From Trochalopteron elliotii (Eukaryota > Chordata > Aves > Passeriformes > Leiothrichidae), in the NCBI GenBank assembly GCA_024734555.1, contig JANPWX010000480.1, positions 297,310 to 361,309 of the forward strand: 64,000 bases of DNA, written 5' to 3'. Both the position numbers and the translations under genes were made by a program. Below, piece by piece: positions 32,459 through 46,958 of this stretch; the stretch's first letter is position 1, and each line of letters begins with the position of its first letter. The notes beneath the pieces were generated by a model. That model did no database searches. It was not told where the DNA came from and saw only the letters and a program-made list of their open reading frames with translations.

Positions 32459-34701
32459 TAATTCGGCTGGAGTTCTGGGCTGGAGAAAGAGTTTCACCGG
32501 TCTTGTGTGATGCCTTCCTACTCAGTGGCAGCTCAGTCTGGACAGAGGTGTAGAGACATCACAGTTCTTTTGTGACATTGTAACCAAACCCCTTACTGAA
32601 TCTGGAGTTCTTCTGTTGTTTGGTTTTGATTTAGTCTGTCTGTAGGTGTCTAGCAAGACCTGAAGTCAATGAAAAAAAGCCATAATAAGTAAGGTTATTA
32701 TTGGGTAATTTTGTTTTCATTGGCTAGCAGTGGCTAGATGAAGGCTGAGGCAGGGAAGTGTTAGTCTAATGCTTCAGGTTATTTGGCTAAGGAGAGTTAA
32801 AAATGTCTGCTTTAAGAGCAATTCCATCTTTAATCCTTACTGCTACCAAAAGACAAATATTTGACCTGAATGTATTGGATAGCTAAGGATGCTGAAGGCC
32901 TCAAAATACAGGTTCAGAAAATATGACCAGTCCTATTTCTTTTAAATATAAAACCTCCTGAGATACTGTTGCATGAAGAAATGCCAGGTGAAAATATGGG
33001 GAGAAAAAGAAAGGTAAAACTGGAAGTTTTTCAGTGGTCATGTGTAAGGCATCAAATTGCCTTAAAATGGGTTGAATACAAGTCAGTGAGGTCTGATTCC
33101 CTGCTTCTGCTGAAGACAAAAAACAACTGTGTTAGTTCTGCTTTTACAAAATGAGGTTACTTATCTATCGCTGTCAAAGGACAAGACACTTCTGTACTGC
33201 TTTCCCTGGAGAATGAGATTGGAGCTGATAAAAGAAGTGGTGTGTAGAGCCAGGCTCATTATAGCTTCTACAAAATTAAATCGATGGATTTTTTTTTAAT
33301 TAGAGTTACTCATATGTGGATTTGATTTTTTTTTTTAATTTTTTTTTTTTTTTTTGCAAAACATGGGGTAGGATTAATTTTATGGAATCTAAAAGGACTG
33401 TGCTTTAGTACTTGGTGGATTCCTGGGATTTTAGAATGTTGGGTTTCCAGTGGACCAACTCTCCTGAAAACAGCAACGAAGAATATAAACTAAGAGAGTA
33501 ACTGACTCCTGAGAGGTGCAAAAGAACTCCTCCTTCCACATAGCTCATTTCTTAAACTCTGTCTTGTATTTCTGTGTGTCAGCAAGTTTTATTTTATTAT
33601 AAAGATCATTCTTCAATGAAGGGGAAAATAAAAATAGTGGTAGCAGCTACTCCAGCATTAGTAGACCCTGAACTCAGCACCTGTTGTTCAGTCAAATGTC
33701 AAAAGAATTGAGGGCTGAGCTGTTCATTAACATGTTTATTCTTCAGAGCAGGGAAGTTGTTCTCCTAGCTGAAAAACTGCTCTGAATTCCTTACATAAAG
33801 AAAAAGGAATTAACGTTGGCTTACAGTTTTCTCAGAATTAAACATGGGCTTGGTCCATTTTAAAATTACAATTCTTGTTTGCTAATACGTTTATACCTGC
33901 TGAATTCTTCTCAGTTGCACTTGTGAGGTTGATGCATTGAGTTTTGCTTACACTTTCATAGGTATGAAAGGTTTTAAAATTTTGACATTTTCTCCTGTAC
34001 TTGTCAGTCTGTGGTGAAGAATAACTTACAAAGCTTGCTTGGGAGCCTATAAAATACCAAAAGTGACCAGAAAAGGGAGGGGAACTGCACACATTGATTC
34101 TTCTGAGTTTTTTGGCTCTTAGCAGGAGTGTTTTGGGCAGCAGTCCAGGAGCATGGGGGTGACATGCAGACAGCATCAATTGCTGGCATTTAGGTAACTG
34201 CAGGTGAGCTCTTCATTCTCCTGTCCCACTTCTTTCTACAGTGGGAAGTGCCCAGTGGGGAGTCAAATCCTGGCAAGACCCTCTGTGTCACAGGACCAGG
34301 CCTCACAAGTCTCTACATTTAAAGGCTTATGTGCCCCAGTAACTGCCATGCAGAAATTTCCTTCTAGGTCAAAAACAGCTTGGAGCATGGCCGCAGAATG
34401 TGGCATCTTTTGCATGGCTTTGATAGAAAGGATGTGGTGTAGTTTCAGGTTTTCATGCTACAACAGAGAACACACACAATGTAAAGATCCTTGTGGTAGA
34501 ATATCCATTATTTAGATTTAAGGAGCAATCATACTTCATGTACTTACATGCAATAGGAAAGTGATCTGTTTCTTTCACTGTCAGCCTTTTGGGCATGACT
34601 GATTTTACCATCTTATAACGCCTAGAATTTGTATTTATATAGGGTTGAAAGTCATAGATACTGCTAAGAGGTGTTTGTATAAAATCTAAGTAATTTCACC
34701 T
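32459..34701. other. Intron 3, 32.5-34.7 kb: no gene seen
   Basis: AT-rich intron with a strong T-rich tract at about 33289-33355 and no recognisable gene. Confidence 0.6.
33289..33355. repeat. T-rich tract
   Basis: Runs of 8-19 T separated by short AT-rich sequence, ending TTTTTGCAAAA. It is homopolymer-type low complexity. Confidence 0.85.
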
Positions 34702-34771
34702 CACAAGGAGGCAAACCTTGACACACTTATTTAGGGCACAAGGAGGCAAAGCTTGACATCCTTATTTAGGG
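34702..34771. repeat. Tandem duplication, 35 bp x 2
   Basis: CACAAGGAGGCAAACCTTGA starts at 34702 and recurs with one change at 34737. Each copy continues to CTTATTTAGGG. The period is exactly 35 bp with about three mismatches between copies. Confidence 0.93.
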
Positions 34772-37700
34772 CACATTGCTTCATTGCTTTCAGCAGTCTA
34801 ATGTATGAACCAAAGCTCTATTCAGGAAACAAGCCAGGATCTTAACTGAAATATTTCAGGATTACTTTATTGTTTGATTTTACTGCCTAAATACGTTCAG
34901 GAATAATCTGAATCTGAACAGTTAAATCTAGTTTTTGATGATCACTTTCCATTTATTTCTTCTGAAGTCTCTGAAGTCTCACACTGACTCCTTTTATCTT
35001 GGTCTCTGTGGTACACAGATACAGAAGAAAGCCCTTTCACTGATCCTTGCCCAAACAAACACTGAGACCCTGTGTGGGAGAATGGATGTTGGCTGCTTTT
35101 TAGGTGGACTGAGAGCCTTAAGCGTTTTCCTCCTGATCTTTCCCATTAGCTGCTATTTGTTTAGCTTACCCCTGGTAATCACTTAAACTGTTTTTCTAGC
35201 TTATGAACAAGAGGAATGAATCAACTTTGAAAGTCATCCAGCACGAGATGTATTGTGCTGGCAAGATGCAGCTTAAGACCAAGAGCCCAGAGTTCATGGG
35301 GGTATTCTGTATGGCAGCCTTGAGCCTCTTTGCAGCAGTTGTGTACACATAGTGGGCTCAGTTTGATGTTGAGGTGCCCGGGCCCAGTGCCTGAGCATCC
35401 CTGGAAGCTGTTGGAACACACATTACTGTCAGCAGTGTTTTCCAACAAGAGCAGTAACTGCGCATGGACAGTACAATTGTGTCTTGCTCCATGGAGCCTC
35501 AGAGAGTAAGGAGGTGTGTCAGCCCATTCATTAAAAAAAGGGTATTACTGTATCCTCATATCCACATTTACACTGAGTATGAAAACAGTTGTGGTTGAGA
35601 AAGTGTCAGAATCTGTCTTGACCTTCTGGGAAATCAGGTCATAAACCTGAGCTGGAACGTTCTGGATACAGAGTAGGAATGGGCAGGTTCAGGATAAATG
35701 ATATCTGGAAGTCTAAAGCAGGATATGTCCATCCTTGTGGTCCCAATGAAAGCAACCAGAATCCTCAGGAACATGAGCTGAGGCCCTGAATATCTTCTGT
35801 AGTAAACAGGAAAACCAGCAGCATTGCTACTCACCAGTGCCTTGCAGAGATCAGTCTGCAAATGATTGTATTTATAAACTGAGTTAAGTAAATGCATGCC
35901 GTTAAATATTTCTCTTTTCATAAGTATGCATGTTTTATCAACTTTTAGTAGAGCCGTAACATTTAATTTTTTCATTGTGTGCACAAGTAATTTAAGTGGC
36001 AGATGCTTTGTTCTCAGTTGATTTTATGTCTTCAACAGCAAAGCTTAAATGGTCAGAATCTCAGTTTTCCAGATTTCCTGAAACAAAGCTAAAGTTTCTA
36101 CAGTTTCCAAGTGGAGGTGGGATGGGGAGGGTCTGATAAGATACATGAGAAGCATTGTTGGCCCTTTTGCTCTGAGGCAAAGTTAAGGACTTGACACAAA
36201 GCCAAGGTTTAGAGGTGATGGGCAGGCTTTGCTTGGAACCGGAGGAGACAAGGTGGAGTTTGTGGATTCTGGGAAGGAGATAGGACTTTTTAGACTAGAA
36301 AGGAAGCCTGTAGAAAAGAAAACCTGCATGCAAAAGACTGAGGGTAAATTTTTATCAAACATATTTATTTAGTCCCATCTCTCACAACAGATCTAGGAGT
36401 GTCTGAAAGTTATTTTCCTTGAGTTTATTGTTTTGCATCTGTATATGCAGCACAGTCTTTGGTGTCTTTGGCTTATGGATAGTCCAAGAAAGCAGGCTGG
36501 CTTCACCTGGGAGCTTGGGCTGATTCTGTCCATGGAAGTAAACTGTCTTGCTGACTTAAAATCTGCATAAGGGAGCTGGTGCTCCCAGTGGGACTGGAGA
36601 AAACAGCACTACTTAATACAAAATCAAGATGAAGCAATTTTCAAGTATGTACCAAAAAGAGATGTGTAACATTGCATTGGTGTGTGAACTTGACTGCTTC
36701 AGTGGAGCAGCATGTTCTAGTTATCACAAGTTTTCCAGAGGAAGGACATTTTGACACCTTGTTCCTTAGTGCCGTGAAGGTGGCAGTTATTTAGCCTGTT
36801 AGTATTCTTACAAGTTTGCAGATGTCATCACCTTTCACTGGATCTGGACTGTGTGTTTGCTCTTCTTGTGCATCTTTCCTCACCTAGAAATCGTTCTTTC
36901 TTAGCCTGAGTGACAACTGCTACTGGTGGCTGGTGGTATTTATGGAAGAAGGGCTGTTTGTTACTCACAAGGAGGGAGCAGGTTCCCAGCATACACTGTG
37001 AGAGACTACACACTTCCTTGAGCTTGATGTGGTGGTGAGAATTTGGTTTTCAGCCCAGGCAAATGGACCATTCACCGGGTGAAGAACTTCTGTGGAATGA
37101 GCACAGGCTGTTGTAGCTTAATAGAATGACTGTAGTAATTGGAAGTAGTAAAAACCACCAGACACAAAGGAGATTTCTCCAGTACTCGAGAAATATATGA
37201 ATAAAATGGAGTATCTCAATGAGTTAGTGAACCAAAGCTTCTCCTTCCATAGAGTGGCCTCAGATGCTCCAAAACAGCTTCTCAGCTGAGCAATGACATG
37301 CATGTTCTTTTCTCACTGCTAAAAGAGAGACTTCATATGCAGTTTGAATTTCTTTTGATACAGAGCTATACCATGCTGGGTGAACAGTGTCTAAGATTTG
37401 AGCTTTGTTAAAGCCTTTGTGCTTTTGAAGTGGTTTTCGTTTGATGGTCTCAAAGAGCAATGAGAGGATGTTGGTATGCAAGGGGTTCCAGTCCCATTTT
37501 TCAGATGGCAGATTTGATGTCCTGATCAGCAGGCTAACAGCCTGGTCTTCATCTGCCAGGTGTATGGAAATACCTTTGTTGAGTTGAAAGCACCGTGAGC
37601 TTTGACTTAAGAGATGTGCAGAATGTCATGCTGGAAGTCAGTGGCTGTGGTTGCTAATGAAAAGCAGTTTTCATGCTCCTGCACAAGAATTCCCTTAAAT

Positions 37701-38170
37701 TTTACCATGAATTTCCCTTTTCACCTAGAAAAATACTTGAGCCTTTGAAGAAAGTCACAATGGATTACTTAGAAGCTTTGTATTTAAGGTAGTTACTTAA
37801 AGATGTTTACCATGGAGTTTATATAAACAAATCCATTGGTTATGTCTTCAGTACTTTCCTTCATCTATGACACTTGGCCAATTTAGATGTAATTTCTTCT
37901 TTCAGGCTTCAGAGAATTTACCAAACTAGTTTGACCACATGCCTTTTTCTTTCCAGAAAATATCAGCTGTTTTAGTAAGCATAATGATGACTTGAGTGCT
38001 TTGTAGAAGGAGGATAAATGTGAATGTATTTGTGACGAACCCACTCAGCTGTCAGGTAAAATGACCTCATATTGTATTTAGGTTAAGGAGTTTTTAAAGC
38101 ATTTTTCTCTCACAGAGATAGATTTTTCTCTGGTTTCCCTTGAGACATTTAGTATCACACCTTCTTTTCC

Positions 38171-38184
38171 TTTTTTTTTTTTTT
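38171..38184. repeat. Poly(T) run
   Basis: Fourteen consecutive T residues in a pyrimidine-rich stretch. It does not lead into any exon I can recognise. Confidence 0.8.
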
Positions 38185-41100
38185 AATTCTCCTTCTTGCA
38201 GTTCAGAGTGGGACAGCGCTGTGAGCCTGTATTTCAGGAGATATATAAGATATGGTAGTACAGTGGGATGAGAGAGAGCTCCATGAAGTGATTAAGTATT
38301 AATCTCTAAAGAAAAAAAGTTAAAAGTTTCTGACATGAATTTTATACTCAGTAACAAGTAATTATTAATTTCTTCAACTCTAGATGCATAGCTTTTCCTG
38401 ATCACCTCTTTTGCTTTGATTCGTGATGCAAAGAATCATTGGGAGGGAAAGGTGACCTGAGGTTTTATTCCTCCTCAGCCTGAGCTCATTGTGTTCACAC
38501 ACTGTTGCTTTGCACTTATAAGTATTTCTGACTTTACCTTGGTTGTCAGCAGCCCAAGGAAACAAATCAGCAGTCAATGAATTGCACAGCTTAGCAGCAT
38601 TATTCAGGGCCCCTCTTCAGTTTGTTAAACTGAACAGAGTTGTCATCTCTTACCACAGCAAAGTATCCCTTTAATGCTGAAGTGTTTCTCCTCCAGCACT
38701 AAGGGCCAGATTCCTCAGGCACCATTCCATGATGCAGGTTAGCCCTGGAGCCTGGATTAAAGGAAAGTCCATCCGTGTTCCTTGCAGGTGAATGGGATGG
38801 AGCCTCAGTAAGGTGTTTGTGCCAGGGTAGGAGCTCAGTGAGTGGTGTGACACACCTGAAAGTGAAATATTTCATAGGCCAGAGCTGTGACTGCTGGAGA
38901 CAAGCTCTGGTCTGTCTCCTGCCCCAGCACAGTGACTGCTGCTGGAGCTGGGAGGGCTTGGGGAGCTGTGAGCATCCCAGAGCTGTGCTGGCACCCACCA
39001 GCAGCAGTCTGGAAAGGTTAGCACATACAAGAAGTGCTTGGTAAGGTTTCTTAGGAGCTTCTGAGGTGCTGTTTGCTTGGGGGATATTTTTGTCAATGCT
39101 GACAGCAATAATAACGTGCAGTGAATTGTTGGGGCTGTGCCCATATCAGGTGTAAGAAGAGTACTCTCATTTGCATAAAGTCCTAGTATCTTTACAAGGT
39201 TTCTTCCATTGTTCATGAAGTTATGAGTTATTTCTCCACTCTATATTCATGTTCAGAACAGCAGTAATTCATTTTTGGTAACTCACATTTTGATAATCTG
39301 CCCAACTGTACTTGAGAATGGGTTATAGAGGAGCAGGAGCACTCTGCACAGTGCACTGAACCCTCCTGCCTAGGGCCTAATACACATCCAAACTGCTTTG
39401 TTCAGTTGTGGCATTTTTAATCAGCACCTGTGTGTTGTGAGCATTTAACTGAGGCTTTTTTCCCCTTCGTAAAGTAAAAAACACTTCTGGCTGTTCTGTC
39501 TCAGCCTAGTGAAAGGCTGTTCAGTGAAAAGCCCTTTTGCTCCTTTCCTGATCTTGTGGCGTGGTGTACAAGGCAGTCTGAACACAGTGGCTCTGAGCTG
39601 CTCTTAAGTGTCTGGATCTCATAGTCATAATTAAGAGGACTTTTCCAGAGAAGAAAATGCATGACAACGGTCATTAAAGATTTTCTGAGGGTACCTTAGA
39701 ATATTTTAAACACTCAGAAGCCATTAAATAAAAATGGCAAATAATGCAGACACCTTCAGGTGTCTTTTTGAGCAAAAGTGTTTCATGTCAGTCACTCTGA
39801 GGGCATAATAGTGTAATTTTTGTAGCTATATATGGTTTTGTAAATTTATACTATGATCCCCTTGGTGATATAAAAATAATGATGTAGTCTCCGAATTAAC
39901 ATGGGGAAAGCATTTGTTAAAACTCTTGGGTGCCTTCAATTAGAGTGGAGTAGTTAATACAGAAGTATATGTGGTTCTAATGGATGAATTCATCAAATAA
40001 ACTAAAATGTTGGATGGAGGTGTGATATAAACAATATCTTTCCTCTGTTGAATGTAATTTTCAGTTATATTATGTCCTGCTGAGCCATTTGAAACATTTG
40101 AAAGAATCCATAATTGACGCTCATTTTTACGAAATGCCAGAGTCATACACTACATTGACCTCAGTCTGTGTGCATTAATTCATCAAAAATTTAATTTGAT
40201 GAGTTTAAGTCAGAATTGCAATATGAAATCCTTTCAGTGAAATTTATTTATTTTGGCAGCATTATATACACATAACACCATCGTAGACTGGATTCTGTCA
40301 TGATCTGCTCTACAGAAGATTCTGTAAGTGTGTTTCTAGATCAAAGAGTGCTATTTGCTGCAATCTTAGTTCTTTCTGGCTTTTTTTTCCCCTGCTTAAA
40401 AAAGGAGATATTTTGATTTTAGGAGCCAATATTAGTCTACAGTTTGTGTAGTTTAGCACATCTTTTATTAGCAAGATAAGGCTTTATTCTTCTTCAAGGG
40501 GAATGAAAAAGGAAAAAAGAACAAAAATGCGGATATGAAAAATAAAGAAGCCAATCTCCTGCCATTGTTTGGCTCAGCCAGATGAAGCCTTTCAGCTGAC
40601 TACATCGGTGTCAGTAATTGCTCTGCAGATAAAATTGCCTTCTGCTCAGTAGTGCTGGCATTATTGATCATTGGGTTTGTCCATGAACTCACAGTGATAA
40701 TCTCAAATTAGATCAAGATTTTATTAAAGGAATAAAATCAAATTATGCCTGACTGTAGACAAATAATAATGAGTTATATAAACACATAATTATTGCAGTA
40801 CCATTTTTGCAGAGATTTCTTGTAAGTGAAGCCCCAAAGCCCTGTGGGGTTTCTTTCTGCCGTTGGTTACACAGTTCTCTGGGCAGGCCCGTGGATTTTT
40901 AATGGCTTTGTTATGGTTGCCACAAAGAGGTGGAGAGGTGGGTGGGGGTGGGAGTGGAGAGCTGAACTTCTCTTTGAAAGGGGAGGTGTTTGAGGGGGAA
41001 CACAAGGATGCATAAGTTATTGCAGCCTCAAGGCAGCAGTAATTTATGCGCTGACAGTTTGAGTTTCATGCTGTGCTATTTTAAAAAGCCTTACAATGAA

Positions 41101-44100
41101 CTGGCTCTGTTACACAAGTGTCTGTGGTGCTTTAAGAGATATTCCACATCATGGAGACAGTTGGAAGAAAAACTTTTGGAACACATTCATCACAATGTTG
41201 TAGTTGTCCTGTTTGAGTAAGAAAAAAAGAGTGATAATAAAGCCGACTATTTTCCACATCTTAACAGGGATTCGAGTGCCCTGAAGCATTTTGCAGGGTT
41301 GTCTCATCGCTTATTTGTCTGGTTTTAGAGATGTTGATGCAAGTGAAAATTGTGTGCATCTATATTGTTTTAGTGTAGTTATTATTGTAGTCGTCCTCTC
41401 TGGAACCACTTAGCTACACTTTTCAAAGCAAGCAACAAAATGGATGTGAATGGCAGACAGTGAATAGTGACCCATTTGGTTTTCATTTTTCCTTACGCTC
41501 CAAATCAGAGGAGACTGTAACTGCACACAGCATTCATAACATGTAACCCCAAACAATGCTTCCCCTTTGATGTGACCATGGAGGAACATCTCTATATTAA
41601 AGCACCATTCCCTTATAGGAAACTGTTCATCTTGGCTGTTTGATAGTGAATTCTCAATTATATAATTGAGAGTAATTTTCATTATTTTAACAAATTATCG
41701 TGAAACTACACATCTGGAGGCATAAATAAAAACAGTGACTTCAAAATTTTGAAGAGTATAGGAGTACACTGAGCTTTCATTAATAATATAACATACTGAG
41801 TGTAAGCAGCTGTAGACCATTACAATTTAGATTTAATTTAGGTAATCTCTGGGTTGACCTTCTTCAAAAACTGGCTACAGTAGGCAATGTAAACACGCCA
41901 TTGTCTGTCTCATAGTGAATTTTAGATGCCAGCTGCATCCTCATAACATTTTATTGGGTCTCCTATGAAAATTATGGATAAAAAGATAATGTGAGCAATG
42001 ATGTTATTTGTTCTTAAGTGTTCAAGTGCTGTTCATTTTGCATAGATATCTTCTTGCTTTATGGGATATTGATTTGCATTTTTCTGCAGATAGTGTTTCT
42101 GTGACTTCAGTGACCTCCCTCTGACTCAAAACCTGGGTTTTGTCAAAACGTTTTTCACATTAAAACTTTTACTGCAGGGAATTCAGACTGCTACTGCATG
42201 TAACCAAATCAGCTCAGTTGTGTAGAAATCAGCATATGCCTCAGAGGATAGCAAAAACCATTCATTGCATTTCTTTGAAGTGAAGCTATGCAGATTTGCA
42301 CAGGTGAAGATTTGACCTAATGTGTTTAAAAATAATTTCTTTACGTGTCCATTTCAAACAACAAAATTGTTACACAGAGATAAGGACTTGTACAAAACCA
42401 TTCTTGTAAAAGATGAAAAAATCTGCCATTTTTTGATATTCAAATGTGCTCTTTTTTTAAATCCCAGATAGGTAATCTTTCGTACTCCACATGAATAATG
42501 GATGCTATTTAAAATGTTTGCTTAAGAACAATGAGTTCATTGTATCAATAATGAGAAGTTCTGCTGTGGACCACTTTGTAATATTTTGATTGTCATGATT
42601 TATACCACTCGAGGTCAGATGGTAGAACTTCACTTAATTACTGTATTTAACCTACAGCCATTACTGAAGGTGGGGAGGGAATTCATTTTGCTCAGTTCTG
42701 CAACGTCTATCACAATGGGGATTCCTGAGAACTACTTTAAACAAACAATTGCAGATTATTGCAGTAGAGTGGAGGGAAATGGGGAGGCTTCAGTGGACAT
42801 TTTGCTAGGAAATTGAGAATTAGCTTCAGTTTTTTTACTTGAGGTATGTTTATGGGAGTTACACGGTAAGAAGAATCGTGGCCTCAATTGTCTCACAGAG
42901 ACCAGAGTCTAAGAGCAATAAAAGAGAAATTGCTGTGTCACAAGGGAAACTGGTTTTCTATAAAGTAATAAAATGGAGTTCTAATGATTTCTCTGTGATC
43001 CCTCAGGAATTTTTACAGACATATTTGTTAAAGAAACCTGAGAGCTATTGTATTTCCCTGGTTTTAGTTTTTTTTAATGTCTGTCCTGTACAGAATATTC
43101 CTTGGTGCAGCGTCTTCTTCTCAAGTTACTGTTCACAGTCTTTTCTCATTTCCTTTCCAGGAATTTGTACTTTATTCTGTGATAACATAGCACTAGGCTC
43201 TTCAACATAAATAAAAGATGTATATTTTCTTTCCTGCCTGACAGAATTAAAGCTTAGAAAGAATAACTTAAAGTCAAGTGGAACCTGAGAAAGAGTGGGA
43301 AATGTTCAGTGAAACAGAAATTGCAAAATCCATTTTGGACCAAGCTGAAAAATGTTAGTTTTTCTGCAGGAAATCTGGTCTGTGCTATTTCAAGCCTAAC
43401 TTATAGTTTAATCTTCGTTCAGTTTTGAAAGTAAGTGTCCTTAACTTCCATTTCGAAAAATATTTTCCTTCCTTTTTTTCAACTTGAGTCTGGCCTGCAT
43501 TAATTTATCATTGTGGTGCCTTTCTCTCCTAAAGGTCTGTTCTTCCAATGGATGTAATGTCAATTGAAAAAAAAATTCACCAGCTTTGTTACTGAATTAA
43601 GGAAGCCATAATTGCTAATGGGAGATTTCCATAAACACTTAGTGAAGTTATAATCCCACATACGTATGCAGGATATCAAAAATTTGGGAGTGGCCACTGA
43701 CCACACTTTACAGAAGGAAACAAAAAAAGCATTATCTAATTTGAGCCTAGAACATCTGTACATTAATAATCAGTAAGGTTAGATGGAAATTTCTTATTGA
43801 AGTCAACTCCATGTGCTTGCAAGCGTGACCGACCTGGTTTCATCTTGTATTTCATACCTGCAGAGAGAGAACTGCAGTGGCAGGAAGTGTTAAAGGAATC
43901 TTACTTAGTTTCCTTGGGGGTAAAGAATAGAAGTAGACAAGAAGTGTCACCCTGTTGCTGGAGGGCAGTGATGGAATGAGAACCTTTTGGTTTAAAGTAT
44001 TGATTTGTACAAAACACAACTTTTCCACTCTCCATACTAGGGATCACCAGGGATCTCCATTGTTCTGTGAAATCTTGCTTAGCTGGAATGGCTGCACTAA

Positions 44101-44210
44101 TGGTAAACTGGGAGATCAGAGCTATCAGTGCTTGGCCTCTAGCTGTGTGTGCCATTTATTGTATGTTTTCTTCTTCGGGTTGAATAATGCTGAAGTTCTT
44201 GCATATTTTA

Positions 44211-44240
44211 GTTTGCTAACCATTGTCGTTTGCTAACCAT
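44211..44240. repeat. Short tandem duplication, 17-bp period
   Basis: GTTTGCTAACCAT at 44211-44223 is repeated exactly at 44228-44240, separated by TGTC. It is a minor slippage-type repeat. Confidence 0.85.
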
Positions 44241-45653
44241 GCAATCAGATTTGTGAGGCTTTGTATTCATGGAAGAGTAGTCATGCATCAGTATACTATC
44301 AAAGCAAATGGAATAAGAGTTCTTTTGTTTCACTGAATATCAGATTGAATATTCAAATAACATATAAGTGTTTTAAATAATAATAAACACTTGGCAGCAT
44401 AATCGAGTGTAAAACCCAACATAATTGGAGTACTGAGCCTGTCTGGTCTCAAGGATGTGTTTGCTACAGCTGCCTAATTTTACAAAGCAATTCTGAGAAA
44501 ACATTGAGAACAATTTCGTTTGAACCTATGAAAACAGGGAATATGTGGTTTACATGCAACCCTTTCCTTGTAACAGTTAATCTACTGCTCTGCAGCCTTA
44601 GAGGGGAATTCTCTATCTTCCTTTTCTTCTTCAAGCTAACAATTGATAGTCTGTCTCAGGTAGATGTACATCCCATTTAGTCAGACAGTCCTTATCTGTG
44701 CACTTGTTGAGCATGTTACAATGAAGTAACTAATTAACAGCATATTCTGTAGAGAATTCTGTGCCACTTTTTAAGCAGGCCACAGAGTACTATCCTGAGA
44801 TGCAGATATCCTATTTTGGTAAGTGATTTCCAAAGACACACAGGACAGGTCTTTCAGAGGTATTTAGGGTTTCAGCACACCGAGAATGACACTGTGAAAA
44901 GCAGTCAGTGAGAGCTAAGTGTGGCTGTCACTGAAGGCAGTGGAATGCAGATACCTCACCTGCTGAGGTTCTTCAGCATCTGCATCTTAATTGCCTCTGA
45001 AAACTTGCTCCCACCGCCCTGCCCAAGTCACTTTTGGAAACAAAAGACAGATCTCTGTGAAAGTGTTACCTCTGCTGTACTGTGAAGTGAGCCCGTTTCT
45101 GAGAGAATCATAGGCAAAAGTAGTTTCAAATTCTCTGGTAATTACCATTTCTAGATCATTTATCAGAATCTTTACTATTTACCACGTACACATGAAAGAA
45201 CAAGACTAATTTCTGCATTTATTTGTAATATAAAACTAAGATACAGAGTTTCACATGTTCAGATTTTACGGTAGTGTTGTGGATAGACATGAGTCTGTAG
45301 TTCAGCAGCAGCTCACAAAGATCTAGAGGACATGAATTCATGGAGAACACATGACCTTTGCTGATACCGTTGCATGTTCGTGGTGATCCAGCAGTGTACG
45401 CTTACATTATGCTAATTTTTGGACAAATTTTGAAGGCATATGTGTGTCTGTCAGTAAGGTTCTTTATATGCAGGACCAGGTTTTGCCCAAGGTAAGGAAA
45501 GGTTGAGCTTCTGCTGAAGTTGCCTTTGAAGTCATATAGGTTACCAGAGTCCAGTTTCTCCGTGAAGCCTGTCAAACTGGTATTTCTAATTGTCAATTAT
45601 CAGAGCAGTAAATTAGAAAAATTCCGCCCATGCCTAAGCACTGTTACCTTTTC

Positions 45654-45671
45654 TTTCTTTTTTTTTTTTTT
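45654..45671. repeat. T-rich run
   Basis: A near-pure T run broken by one C, preceded by CTTTTCTTTC. Homopolymer low complexity. Confidence 0.8.
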
Positions 45672-46930
45672 GTATCTTGTGCTGTAGAAAAGTCTGGATC
45701 TGAAGCCCAGACCTTGCTGATTTGTAGAGCCAACTCCCAAGAAAGCCTCTCTGCTTCCTTCCCCAACTGAGCACATGGAAACTTGGAGAGGTGAAGCCAG
45801 AGCTGAATGTTTGAATCACATCCCTGTCTCTGTGCAGTGAATCCTTATGCTGAAATGTTTGCACGTTTTTGTATAATCCAGCCTGATATTTCATGTGAGC
45901 TGCCTTCCTGAGCTAAATCAGGAGCAGCCTGTGCCATAAATGACCAGGGATCTGACACACATCTGGGGTTTCTTCCCCCAGCTGAGCTTACTGTCTCCAA
46001 CCCCTGTGTTTAGAAGGTGCAAAATAAAACACGGCAGGTGAAAAAATACTCTGTGTGTTAGGAGAGAAGGGATATCTGATGCTAAATTTCTGATTTTTGG
46101 TGCAATTAAAAAGACTTGCAATAGCCAAATGGTGTTACAGGGTTGAATAATAAAAGCAAGGCATTTTTTCCCCTTTAGTCTCTTTCTCGAATAACAGGTA
46201 AAGGCAAAGGGATTTCCTGACTGGCAGGCAGTGGGAAGTCTCTAATCTGCAGGTGACAGGAGCCTGTTGTGTGTCACCACCCTGCAGAATAAACCAGGTT
46301 CTTTTGGAGACACGGAGCATTGTGCTGCAAGCAGGGAGGGAGGGAGGTCACTGATACAGAGCACAGAGCTGCTCCGTCCTCGTTCTGCCCCTCAGCTATG
46401 GAAAGTGTTCTGAAAGGTCACTTGTTTCTGAAAAGTAACCCAAAGCTTTCTCTGGGGCAGGGGTTGCCTGTTGATGCCGTGTGAATTCTCCAGTAACTCT
46501 GGAAATTGTCATCTTGTGGCATCACTGCAGGAGGAATCAGTGTAAAGCAGATCAGATCGTACTTTCAGTGCTCGGCTTCATGCAGATGAACTACATTTGT
46601 GTGTTCAAGCTCAGTTCAGACCAAATCTGTATTACCAAGTAGTTAGGGGGTATACAGACCAGCTTAGAATTAATATGAGGCCTTGTAATTAACAAATACA
46701 TTGTTGTTATGAAGAGGAATGTACTGAAAAAATACAGGAAATAGTGATGTATAAAAGCTGCATATTGGTAGCTATTAGCAAAAACAAGGCAGAAATAATC
46801 AGCTGAGTGACAAAAATGAAACACATAGGCAGACTGTGAATATGGATCCATAAATTATCATTTATATTGCCATAAAAACTCATTTAAATTTCAGAATACT
46901 TTTAAGCTCGGTAGTCACCCTTTGATTGCC

Positions 46931-46958
46931 TTTTTTTTTTTTTTTTTTGTGTGTGTGT
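46931..46958. repeat. Poly(T) followed by (GT)5
   Basis: Eighteen T residues followed by five GT dinucleotides. It is a small microsatellite and likely length-polymorphic. Confidence 0.85.

Noticed and set aside
39748..39765. Perfect 8-bp hairpin followed by T residues, like a bacterial terminator
   Set aside because: Such terminators have no role in a vertebrate intron, and the structure is short enough to be chance.
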